Below are positions 11,801-21,918 of a DNA stretch of 64,000 nt, in pieces. Positions within the stretch are counted from its first letter, which is position 1; the number at the start of each line of letters is the position of its first letter. The notes under the pieces were generated by a model, which was not told the DNA's origin, searched no databases, and worked only from the letters and a program-made list of their open reading frames with translations. Made by a program: the position numbers and the translations under genes. Origin of the DNA: Nicotiana tabacum (Eukaryota > Streptophyta > Magnoliopsida > Solanales > Solanaceae); assembly GCF_000715075.1 (NCBI RefSeq), contig NC_134102.1, positions 97,915,766 through 97,979,765 of the forward strand, in the 5' to 3' direction.

Positions 11801-12124
11801 CTGAGATACAATTCATATAGGGGAATGTTCAATTATGACGACTTTAAGAACATTCAAGATTCAGGATAAGGTACATATTCATAACCCTTTCATCTTGATT
11901 TGATTTTTACTTCCCAGTTTGAAATATCCTCTAGGATTAATTGTGTATGGTTTGCTGAATTGATTGATCCACAATAAGATTAGTTTTTGCAAGTACAATG
12001 TTCAAAATTTTCTGTATCTCTATTAGAAAGTTATAGTCAGAAGTGTTGCATGTCTTTAGTATCATGAACTAAGTACCAGATACATTTCCCTTGAATTAAA
12101 CTAATGCTTCATTATTTCTCTTGC

Positions 12125-12215
12125 TCCAATGTAAGATGTTCTGTAAGATATTTGAAACATCCTGTAAGATGTTTGAAACATCTTGTAAGCTGTTTGAAAT
12201 ATCCTAATGGATCTG
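12125..12215. repeat. Palindromic word cluster 4
   Basis: Three near-identical units in a row, spaced by 'tgtaag': GATATTTGAAACATC, a perfect GATGTTTGAAACATC (12168-12182), and a CTGTTTGAAATATC form. It lies in a predicted intron upstream of the Ulp1 exon. Confidence 0.8.
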
Positions 12216-12409
12216 TAACTGATGCTTATGGATGTTTGATGTTTAATACTAGTACATGGAGGATTTCTTGGCTCTTATGCGTATTAGGCACAGAAGATAC
12301 CCCAAGCACTATGATCAAGCAGATATATGGATTGTAATTTTCTTTATATCTTAAAGGAACGCTATAGTACTCTGTGTGATGAGGTGGACAAGGTGAATGT
12401 TGTTCCATC

Positions 12410-12914
12410 TCTTCCTATGATCTTGAATGAGTACCAATTTCATAAGGATGATCTAAAGTATGCTCGAGGAGAGATGCCTTTCTGTGGTGGCTGACCTTGA
12501 AATGGTGCAAAAAGGATCTTCTATGTATACAACATTGAGAGGAACCATTATGTCACAGTTGTATTTCTTGTTGAAGAGTCAAAGATGCTTATTTGCGACT
12601 GCAATACCTATGTGTACACTGATGAAAAGTTGGGTGAATTTTTGTATTCCATTAGCACAATGCTCCCAAGATACCTCCGATCATATGGCCTTTTCATGCA
12701 CTTGCCTAAAGAATCCTTGAACAATGATTGGATACCTGAAAGGGTCTTTGATCTTCCACGAGATGACACATATAGTAGTTGTGGAGCATGGTCCTTAATA
12801 TTCATTGAGCACCTCAATACCAACACTCCGATGGACAAGATGAATGGCAACATTGTTAGCGAGTTCAGGGAGAAAATGGCTGTAGATATCTTTCATAAGA
12901 ACATGGAACCATGA
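12410..12914 (+). pseudogene. Ulp1-like cysteine protease catalytic region (C48), MULE-borne
   Basis: The frame reads FYVYNIERNHYVTVVF, then KMLICDCN, and later LPRDDTYSSCGAWSLIFIEH and FREKMAVDIFHK. These fit the Ulp1/SENP fold: the catalytic His (in RNHYV), the Asp (in CDCN) and the Cys (in SSCGAWS), then the C-terminal helix. Two TGA codons about 40 nt apart, near 12492-12500, lie upstream of the His, so a full protein would need both to be changed back. Such proteases cleave SUMO-like modifiers in eukaryotic nuclei. Their role in transposons is unknown. The retained triad suggests past selection. Confidence 0.8.
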
Positions 12915-13029
12915 TATGATTTGTAATTGATGCATATTTTTATATTATTTCTGGATGATATAAATGGATGATTTACCAATTTTATTGTTTAAGTTTATTT
13001 TTACGGATATTATCTGATTTTTTTTGGAT

Positions 13030-13400
13030 GGTTTTAATGGATATTTGGAACATATCTTGATGGATGTTTGGCCCTAACATTGAACATATCTCAAAAGATG
13101 TTTTAAATATCTATCACGATGTTTTCTCCCGATTATTGTTAAATTAATAAGTTATATTTAATCGAGTGATCCTATGGATAAATAAGCATTATAATTAAAC
13201 ATTAACCTATTGATTAACCTAAGAATACTTCAACATAATGATCTTGTAGATTTAACCACAATCTATATCAAACATCCTGATAGATGTTTAAAATATCTGT
13301 GTTAGATATTTCAAACATCCTTAGGATGTTTGAAACATCCCAATGATATTTGTAACATCTAACACAGATGTTTCAAACATCTATCAGGATGTTTGAAGAA
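13030..13400. repeat. Palindromic word cluster 5 with a long inverted repeat
   Basis: Perfect words lie at 13325-13339 and 13367-13381. Positions about 13269-13311 and 13352-13395 form an imperfect 42-bp inverted repeat (CAAACATCCTGATAGATGTTT and its complement), so this DNA or its RNA could fold back. Confidence 0.8.
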
Positions 13401-14040
13401 ATTTAGATGGTAGTTGAAGGCAGAAAAAAATACAAGGAAATAATAACATCAACATCAACATCAAATTACCATTAAACATCAACTTACTTAATACTTCAAA
13501 TAGTTGATCGTCAACCTAATGATCTTGTGAATAATTAAATGTGGAATAATTAAATACTCAAAGGATTGATCATCAATATATTGATCTTGTGGATAATTAT
13601 ACGTCAACATATTGAATACTCAAATAATTTATCATCAACCTATTGACCTTATGAATAATTAAACATAGAATAATTGAATACTTCAAATAATTGATCGTCA
13701 ACATATTGACCTTACGAAATTATTCATCAACCTATTTAATACTTCGAATAATTGATCGTCAACTTATTGATCTCATGGATAATTAAACATAAAATATTTA
13801 AATACGTCAAATAATTGATCGTCAACCTATTGACCTTGCGAACATCAACCTATTTAATACTTCGAATAATTTATCGTCCACTTATTGATCTTGTGGATAA
13901 TTATGCATCGACCTATTAAATTGATATAGTAAATAGGTCTAATAATTAATAATCAACCTATTGACCTTATGAAAAAGTAAATATCAACCTATTAAATACT
14001 TCAAATGACTGATCGTCAACCTATTGATCTTGTAGATTTA
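13190..14040. repeat. AT-rich tandem array inside the MULE
   Basis: Roughly eight diverged units of 70-100 bp repeat the phrase GATCGTCAACCTATTGATCTTGTGGATAATTAAACAT-like sequence (core 'atcgtcaacctattgaccttatg'). No frame is open. Two 180-bp direct copies of the fold-back unit flank the array (about 13245-13430 and 14020-14165). Confidence 0.75.
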
Positions 14041-14044
14041 ATGA

Positions 14045-14235
14045 TAATAAATATCAAACATCCTGATAGATGTTTGAAACATCTGCGTTAGATATTTTAA
14101 ACATCATTATCTATCAGGATGTTTGAAGAAATTAGATGGTAGTTGAAGGTGAAAAAAACACAAGGAGATAATAGCATCAACATCAAACTACTTTAAGATG
14201 TTTGAAACATCTATCAAGATGTTTGAAGAAATTAA
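14045..14235. repeat. Palindromic word cluster 6
   Basis: It contains two perfect words (14069-14083 and 14197-14211) and a second copy of the fold-back unit at 13.3 kb. That copy is followed by the same 'gaagaaattagatggtag' tail. Confidence 0.8.
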
Positions 14236-14274
14236 GGTACTTAAAGGTATAAAAGAACACAAGTACATGGGTAT

Positions 14275-16858
14275 CTAAATGATAACAAAGTCCGATTGAT
14301 AAAATCACTGTCTGAAAATATAGAATAGTACAATAACTGAAAGAAAGAGAGTCAAGGTCAGCGGACGCCAGGCAGCTACCTTGATAGTCTCCAACTGATA
14401 ATACTCTGAGATTTAACAGTCGTCGTGTCCAGAAGCACCTAGATCTGCACACGAGGTGCAGAGTGTAGTATGAGTACAACCAACTCAATAAGTAACAAGA
14501 CTAGCCTTTGGGATGAAAGTAGTGACGAGCTCAACAGGCAGTCCAGTATAGAAATAACAGTACAGAAATGTAGGCAATGCTTTCAAGTTCAACCGTTAAA
14601 CTCAATACAAGAAAAATAGATCAATACTGAATGATATGAGGAATATGACATCTCAGTGGGAAAACCTCGTGTACTCACGATCCCAAATTACTCGGTCACT
14701 CAGTACTGTATATGGCCAATCCAGCCCAGGGAAATTCTAACCCGTATATATATACACATCAACTGACAGTCAGTGACTCAGTACCGTATAAGGCCAAATC
14801 CAGCCCATGTGGTAAAGTTTTCCCCAAATTATAATGATTCAGACAAGATCCATGTCCAGAGAAATTCATCACAAATATAAATAAGTAAGGCAAGACCATG
14901 CCTTGGGAAGTCCATCCCGAATATAAATCATCTACGCTCACTGTGGGGGGTGAGACTCCGGAGGGGCTCCTTCAGCCCAAGCGTGATATAAAGCCGATAT
15001 GGCCTGCTGCAGGCGGGCAGCCCCGATCCATATATTAATAATATATATATAGCCGATATCGCCTGTTGCAGGTGGGTAACCCTGATCCTATAAATATCCT
15101 CACAATGGATGAACATGACTGAGTATCAAATGTACATTTTTAAAACAATTAAATTCAATAGCAACACAACCTTGTGGGTCCCAAAATATCGGCGCATAGC
15201 CCAATCATGATCTTTAATACGAATCTCAGCTCAATTTCCCTCACACGTGGAGAATATTCGGATAACAACATGGTTCTTTAATTTTACAACTCCACAGAAT
15301 TGATTTAAGTCACAATTTATATGGTGCACACCCACACGCTCGTCACCTAGTATGTGCATCACCTCCAACAATTGATCTAACACAAAAATTCAGGGATTCA
15401 TACTCTCAGAACCATGTTTAGAAATATTACTTACCTCAAACCGTAAAATTATTTACTCCGTTATACCCTTGCCTCGCGAATCGGTCTCCAAACACCTCGA
15501 ATCTAATCGCAATTAATTCAATTCAGTCAATATAAACTATTGGAATTAATTTCATATGAAAATACTAATTTTTCAACAAAATATGAAATCTAAGTCAAAA
15601 ATTGCTCGTGGGGCCCATGACTCGAAACCCGACAAAAGTTATAAAATATGAACGCTCATTCAACCACGAGTCTAACCATATAAATTTTACCAAATTTTGA
15701 CATCAACTCAACCCTTAAATCTTCAAATTAAACACATAAATCACCAATTAAATTTTAATAACAACCATGGATTCGGGTAATTTGACCAATGTTGAGTTAA
15801 GAACACCTAACCCATTGTTTTCCTTGAAAATCTCCCGAAAATTGCCTATTTTCGAGCTTAAAATCGTCAAAATTCAGAACTTAAACTTTCTGTCCAGGTC
15901 TTTCCTCTTCGCGAATGCGACCCTTGCCTCGCATTCGCGAAGCACAAAAATGTGCTGCCCAAATTTTCTTCTTCGCGAAAGCGAGCCTGACCTCGCGAAA
16001 GCGATGCTTCACCAGGCTACTCAATCACGAACGCGTCCTCTCCACCGCGAACGCGAAGACCAACTTCCCCCAGGCCGTCTTTCCCTTTCGCGAATGCGAG
16101 GCCTCAATCGCGAACGCGTAGCTTTGCCCCTCGAACCTTCGCGAACATGTGAGTCCCTTCGCGTTTGCGAAGAACAACATCAGCACCAGCAAACCAACAG
16201 CAACAATCCAGCCAAACTTGGTCCGAAACACACCCGAGGCCTCCGGGACCTCAACCAAATACACCAACAAGACTTAAAATATCATACGAACTTAGTCGAA
16301 ACCTCAAATCACATCAAATAACGCTAAAATCATGAATCACATCCCAATTTAAGCCTAATGAAACTAAGAAATTCCATCTTCTACATTCGATGCCAAAACC
16401 TATCAATTCAAGTCCGATTGACCTCAAATTTTGCACACACGTCATAAATGACATAACGGACCTATTCCAATTTTCAGAATCAAATTCTGATCCCGATATC
16501 AATAAGTCAACTCCTCGGTCAAACTTTCAAACTTAAATTTCTATTTTAGCCATTTCAAACCTAATTTAACTACAGACTTCCAAATAATTTTCCGTACACG
16601 TTCCTAAGTCCAAAATCACCATACGGAGCTATTGGAATCATCAAAATTCTATTCCGGGGTCATTTACACATAAATCAATATCCGGTCAACCTTTTCAACT
16701 TAAGTTTTAATTTGGAGACTAAGTGTCTCAATTCATTTCAAAACCTCACCGGAACCGAACCAATTATCCCGGCAAGTTACATAACCACTGTAAAGCATAA
16801 ATTGAGCAGTAAATTAGGGAACATGGCTGTAATACTCAAAATGACTGGCCGGGACATT
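14275..16858 (-). mobile_element. Gypsy family B LTR, truncated at its 3' end
   Basis: It starts on the minus strand at 16858 with a TATAATGTCCCGGCCAG form of the gypsy LTR start, directly after the transposase codons …RIDEL. Its order matches the plus-strand LTR pieces at 21461-21546 and 31597-33280. The left end near 14275 does not reach a normal TG/CA end, and the rest of the transposase does not resume there. So a deletion took both the LTR end and MULE sequence. The word array (TCGCGAATGCGA, TCGCGAAAGCGA, CGCGAACGCG) is at 15905-16180. Confidence 0.75.
15905..16180. repeat. TCGCGAAnGCGA word array in LTR B
   Basis: About ten words built on TCGCGA sit in one 280-bp GC-rich block, 680-955 nt from the LTR start. 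The position matches the CGCAnnTGCG block of LTR A although the words differ. Confidence 0.8.
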
Positions 16859-18342
16859 ATAACTCATCAATCCTATATGCCTTAGCTGCAGAATAATAAT
16901 GGTGAAGCAAATCGCCGCAATAAAAAATTTTGCGAATATTTTCAGCAAGGTGCCTCATGCAAAATTTGTGATGAGCCTTAGGGTAAAAGTTTGAGTTCCC
17001 ATTTGGTATGCTTATGTGCCTATCAGAAATTATACACAACTCAACACTGTCGGGGTGTATGCTGGACAATTGTTCAAAACAATATTCATATGCGGCATCA
17101 CACTCCTTGTCTACTACACAAAATGCCACACCAAAAATATGGTTCTCTGAATCCTGTGCTACGGCAGACAACAACACTTCACGATACTTTCCTATCAAAA
17201 ATGTCCCATCAACGGCGATGACTTTCCTCATAAACAAAAACCCCTGACTCCAAGATTCATAAGCTATAAGAAAGTACTGAAACTTCCCACAGTTATCAAG
17301 CTTCAATTCCATCTTGCTTCCTTCATTTGCCTTCCTAAGCGCGTATCGGTACGCATCTAAAATTGCATACTCGTGCTCTGGAGTTCCCCTTACCATAGCC
17401 TTTGCAATATGACTCCCTTCATACATTTCCAATAACTAACATTACAACCCAAATCTAAATGAACCATTTCCATATTTTCTTTGTTAGATGGAACTCTGCC
17501 CTCTTCAAACTTAGAATGGATGTATTCATCAATGACATCCGATGAGGTGTGTGGATGCTTTTCTGTAAGATATTATGACCCGCATGTGTGCTTATTCTTG
17601 TACCTCGTAATATAAAACCTGTCAGTACTTATATATTTGATGGCTTGCAACTACCACTTGCAATTATTGTCTACACATTTGACACAGTACACAAATTTAG
17701 TACTCTTGATTTGAAACAGAAAGGAGCCTTCAAGGAAGCAAGCTCAATGACACAACTAGCTCGCGCTTGTTTTTGAAACTTAAACCCTTATAAAACTTTG
17801 TGTCGTCTTCATAATTGTGGCTGCTTTGTGTTGTCGGTTCTACCACTTGTGAGTTGCCTTCAACTCCAGGAAAGTTTGCATATTCTTCTTCTTCGGTTTC
17901 TGGAATATCCATATTCAAATGATCCATTTTTGGAATATCGATATTCAAAAGATCTTCTTCAATATCATCCAATCCATGGCTATCATGTTGTTCCATTGGA
18001 GGTGAATTTGTAAGTTTTACCGATCTTTCAACCACAGATACCCTTAGAATGGGCGTATTTTCATCTTCCAAAAATAGCTCAAACAATCATAATTCTTTAT
18101 TTTAATGGAGCTACTTTCTTGTGCTTTTCACAAATGCTATGCATGTAAGTTATGGAGATATCACTCGGATAACAAGTTAATTCACAACCGGCAATAATCT
18201 TGTCAACAAACTCATCATACGTAACATCTCTACACACCTTTATTAGAACTGTCCCTTTACTCTTCGAACGCCAGGTAAAACGGGTAGAACACTCCACCCT
18301 TTTACCATGGCAATCAACTCCAAATACAATATAATTAACCAT
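16859..18342 (-). pseudogene. MuDR/MULE transposase, truncated
   Basis: Three minus-strand pieces form the N-terminal two thirds of a Mutator transposase. First is a PB1-like N-terminal domain (18342-18097: MVNYIVFGVDCHGKRV…). Next is an acidic linker and the MuDR N-terminal region (18086 to about 17520: FYKGLSFKNKRELV). Last is the DDE core (17432-16859), with the first Asp in VIAVDGTFLIGKYREVLLSA, a CVVDKECDAAYEY block, the second Asp in CIISDRHISI, and FCMRHLAENIRKIF. The protein ends at …AYRIDEL where LTR B begins. The third acidic residue and the SWIM zinc finger are therefore missing. Transposition of MULEs by cut-and-paste needs all three acids. Frame breaks near 18090 and 17450-17520 add to the decay. 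Confidence 0.85.
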
Positions 18343-18404
18343 TTTGTAATGGAATACCTGGAAATATCACAAATATATAAATAATTGGTATAAATAATCA
18401 ACTT

Positions 18405-18635
18405 TTTTGCAAACATCCTAATGATGTTTCAAACTTTCTAAGAAGATGTTTAAAACATCTTGAGAATATACTTAGGATGTTTGAAATATCGTGAGAGGAT
18501 GTTTGAAACATCCTGAATGGACGTTCAGGATGTTTGAAACAACTACCTAAAATTATATCAGGATCTTTTAAACATCTCACAGAATGTTTTAAACATCTCA
18601 CCTGATGTTTGAAACATCTCACCGAATGTTTAAAG
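18405..18635. repeat. Palindromic word cluster 7, upstream of the transposase
   Basis: Nine words in 230 bp, two perfect (18498-18512 and 18604-18618), directly upstream of the transposase start (minus strand). This is the likely promoter side of the gene. Confidence 0.8.
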
Positions 18636-18888
18636 AATCACAAAAAACCTGATATCTGCAGACGAAAAAAATAAGATTAAACACCAATCTTTATTTACCA
18701 ACAATGACGAATAGACTGAATATCTCCCTTGAGATAATGCACAAGTCAATTTAGCAAATCACGATCAAGTGTTTCTTAATCGTACAAGGGTCAATCTCCA
18801 ATTGTTCTTGTTCTTTTTTCACCAATCTTTCTCAACAAAAAACAAGAACCTCAAAGACGAAGATCTGTGAAAAAATAATGTCGGGATT

Positions 18889-18996
18889 AAAGAAAGAAGA
18901 AGAAGAGATTGAACACAGAAGAAGAAGAAGAAGAAGAAGAAGAAGAAGAAGAAGAAGAAGAAGAAGAAGAAGAAGAAGAAGAAGAAGAAGAACAAG

Positions 18997-19041
<45 letters not shown>
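18889..19041. repeat. (GAA)n then (CAA)n microsatellites
   Basis: A GAA/AAG run (18916-18990) passes into AAC/CAA repeats (18991-19041). The antisense translations are Phe/Ser/Cys homopolymers with no biological meaning. Confidence 0.9.
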
Positions 19042-19043
<2 letters not shown>

Positions 19044-19290
19044 GAGGAAAAATGTAGATTTTGGTGAATTAGGAATGGGGGCTGGAAGCGGGAATAGGAG
19101 CTGGGGAGGGTTTTCGTTTTTTCAGAGAGGGTGGGGCCCATTTGGGGCAGTTGTAATAGTTGTAAAAGTTTGGAATTTTTTTTAAACCTAGTTATAAATA
19201 TTAAACACTAACAATGAAAGTGTCCTTTTTACACCAATTTTAACACTTTTGTCTTATAAATTGCTTTAAGTGTTCAAAAGTCCTATAAAT

Positions 19291-21460
19291 CTAATTCCCC
19301 TATAGAGTCTAGGTGGTTTTTTCTACCAATGTTTTGTCATTTCAAGTTCGTACATATTCACCCTTTCTGAAACTACTCATGGGTATCCTATCCCCCAAAG
19401 ACCTGAGACTTGAGAGGTTTCACTCTAGATTTTGTTCCAATTAAATGTGCACAACCATATCGATATTCATTAGATTTTGATGCTTCCTTTGCTTTAATGT
19501 TCTAGCTTGGAGTAGGAAAATTTAACTAGTCTATGTTGGCATGCAGTTGCGATTTCTTTTTTTCTCGTTTTAATTAGAAACGTACTTGAAGGCTTAATAC
19601 CTTGTGTTAGGGTGTCTCACTATTTTGGCCACTCCGATGTTGTAAGGCAGTAATAGAGTATGGGTACTGCGAATTATCGAGTGTTTTAATTGATGGCTTT
19701 GAGCCAAGTGGGGGAGCCTGCTATTGACAATTCAATTCATGGTTATGTGTCAAATATTTTTGTTTTGGTCTGAAGTATACTTGGGAATCAGTGATGACTT
19801 GCAGAGGTGGAGTTCGAGAATGACTCGAGTAAGGAAATTTCTGGATATAGGTTATATTGCGCCTTATGAGTATATGAAAATCATGGGATGAGTGAGTTGT
19901 TATTTGTGAATGATGTAGTGTGCACGGTGTATGAATTTGATAGGTGGTATTAAAGTAGAGTTACTTCTTTGAGTCTTGTTGTGCTAATGGGTCACGTGTC
20001 TTTTGGCCCATTTGGGCGGTGTAATGTGGATTTGAACAAAGGGGGTGACTCTCGAGAAAGTTCTAATGGATTCGAGATTAATATGTAACAATTGAGAATT
20101 TTTGGCGGATTTGATTATGGCTAAAATCTGAGATTAATGTTGGATGATGTCTAGACTTGTGGCATTTTTTAGATATCATTATGAATTTTATATTTCAGTA
20201 TCAGGAAGGTGAATGAAACGGCCTTAGACTCAAATAAGGCATTTTCAGAGTGGGTATTTCGGTTGTGGTATTTATAGGGGTAATTATGATGTGGTGAGAC
20301 TCTACAGATATTTTGGTGGAAATGTTCTTGGGTTTTGGTGACCTACGTGGTTTGGTCAAGTTAGAGGAATTTAGTTCTAATAGCTTGGTTATGTGCAGAT
20401 AGATTTCAAAGTGTTCTTGATGGTTTCTACCATGATTTTAGTGTGAGAAACGTGTTATTTATACCAATCCAGGAGCATGAGAATCTTATTTCATTATCAT
20501 ATACAAGTGTACTTGTTTAATTGCTCATGTATGATATGCTGGACTGGAGGCCTGTGACCATGTCAGGCGATTCATATTATTGGCACGTGAGTTGTCTGTG
20601 CCGTGTGTGAGAATTTTATTTCTATGATAATTTATCTGATTCATTAATTTCCTTCCTCTACAATTGTGCTCATGCGCCTATAGTTATCCTCTTCACGAAA
20701 TTTAAGGAGTTGGTTGTAACATTGTGGTTGTGGTGGTGCTTGTTGAACTTGCAATATGGTTCTTTTCCTTGAGACATCTCCCAATATTTGGGTACACGGA
20801 TTGCGCAGTGGTGGCTGGAGTTATATTGATGTGGCGTGTCTGTGGGATAGTTGTGTTTAATAATATAAGTTCATTGGACCTGGAATGGGTACTATCAGGT
20901 TTGATTACGGTATATTCTGGAGTATAAAATTGAAAGTCGGCTTAGGAAGTGATTATGATTATAGTTGGGGCGAGAGAGCTCCATGACTTGTTGATCTGAT
21001 AAGGGGTCATGAGATTTCCACATGTTTCTTCCATTATCAGCAGTGTACGAAGGTTTTGGAAAGAGGTTTTGTTTGATATGGGGTTTAATATCAGTACCGG
21101 GTTGGTTTTGAGTAGTTACGGTAATCGGGAATAGTGCTGCAAGTTTACGAGTTGTGTAGTGTGTAATGTGATTATATCAGGGGTTATGGTTATGGCTTGA
21201 TACAGCTTGTTCAAACTTATACAATGTGTAGATGTGAGACTCGGGTTTTGTAAGAAATTCTGGATGTTGAAATTGGGTTATAAGTTTACGGACTAAGGTT
21301 AACGTAATGATCTTCAATTGTGTTGTGTTTTCAGGTCCATGGAATAGGGTGGCGTGGGATCACCCCGGGTATATGCGTGGTAAGATGGAATAGTGATGTG
21401 ATGGCTTGGAAACAACTCTTGTCACGTTCGAGGACGAACGTATGTTTAAGCGGGGGAGAA
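19291..21460 (+). other. 3' non-coding region of plus-strand gypsy element B, ending in a polypurine tract
   Basis: This stretch has no convincing frame. It ends with CACGTTCGAGGACGAACG (21424-21441), then TTTAAGCGGGGGAGAA (about 21445-21460), and then the LTR start. That is the arrangement of chromovirus-like gypsy 3' ends and matches element A. Pol and the 5' part are absent from the window, and the left edge with the MULE is not sharply defined. The short open stretches at 20724 and 21320 show no domain. Confidence 0.6.
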
Positions 21461-21546
21461 TATAACGACCCGGCCGGTTGTTTTGAGTATTACAACCCTG
21501 TTTTCCCATTTACTACTTAGTATATGTTCAAGTATAATTATGAGAC
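21461..21546 (+). mobile_element. Start of the 3' LTR of gypsy element B (family B)
   Basis: TATAACGACCCGGCCGGTTG and then GAGTATTACAACCCTG match the start of LTR B at 16858. Family sequence stops at about 21546, where the Tat element begins, and resumes at 31597. About 1 kb of LTR, including the word array, is missing between the two ends. Confidence 0.75.
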
Positions 21547-21812
21547 CATTGAGGCATCTACACACTCCCTTATTGAACAGATTATTGATATTCACATATA
21601 GATACAGGAGAAATTATCCTTTTGTGAGCATTGTACATTGATTCATCTTGCTTGTTCATAAATCATTTTCTACTTAGTTTGGTTTGTATTTCATTCCTTT
21701 TTACAGTCAATATTCGATATTTTTCTACTTACTTTTTCGATTTGTACCGAATTATACCACGTATCCTTAGAACTGCATATAAATTCAACTCTATCAATTT
21801 TTCAAGTAAACA
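21547..21812 (+). mobile_element. 5' LTR of the Tat-lineage element, lacking its U3 half
   Basis: It matches 31330-31596 almost base for base and ends AAACA. The 5' part seen upstream of 31330, including the TATA box at 31290, is not present. Because the homology begins 33 nt after the TATA position, what remains looks like R plus U5. Confidence 0.8.
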
Positions 21813-21813
21813 G

Positions 21814-21833
21814 TTTGGCGCCCACCGTGGGGC
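21814..21833 (+). promoter_or_regulatory. Primer binding site region of the Tat element
   Basis: TTTGGCGCCCACCGTGGGGC directly follows the LTR end. This motif commonly flanks 5' LTRs of plant Tat/Retand-type gypsy elements. I do not assign the tRNA. Confidence 0.65.
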
Positions 21834-21918
21834 TAAGGATAACAGTGGTTATTTGGTACAAATCTCTGTAAAACACACTATTTTACACTTGCTCTTGAAA
21901 GTGTCTTTGATTTCAGGC

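Larger units (their letters stand above)
8213..19290. mobile_element. Decayed Mutator-like element with Ulp1 gene and transposase
   Basis: Two gene remnants belong together. A DUF1985/Ulp1-like protease gene runs rightward (about 9071-12914) and a MuDR-type transposase runs leftward (16859-18342). Plant MULEs carrying Ulp1-like genes (the Kaonashi group) have this combination. The non-coding parts share one palindromic word, GATGTTTGAAACATC, which ties the two halves into one element. A gypsy LTR splits it at 14275-16858. I could not identify terminal inverted repeats or a 9-bp target duplication. The left end is masked by LTR E, and the right end is placed near 19290 because sequence of another gypsy element resumes there. 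Confidence 0.7.

Noticed and set aside
8360..18635. Possible CRISPR-like array from the recurring palindrome
   Set aside because: Spacing is irregular, there are no equal-length unique spacers, no cas genes, and the DNA is plant nuclear.
18819..19141. Poly-Phe, poly-Ser/Cys frames on the minus strand
   Set aside because: They come from the GAA/CAA microsatellites.
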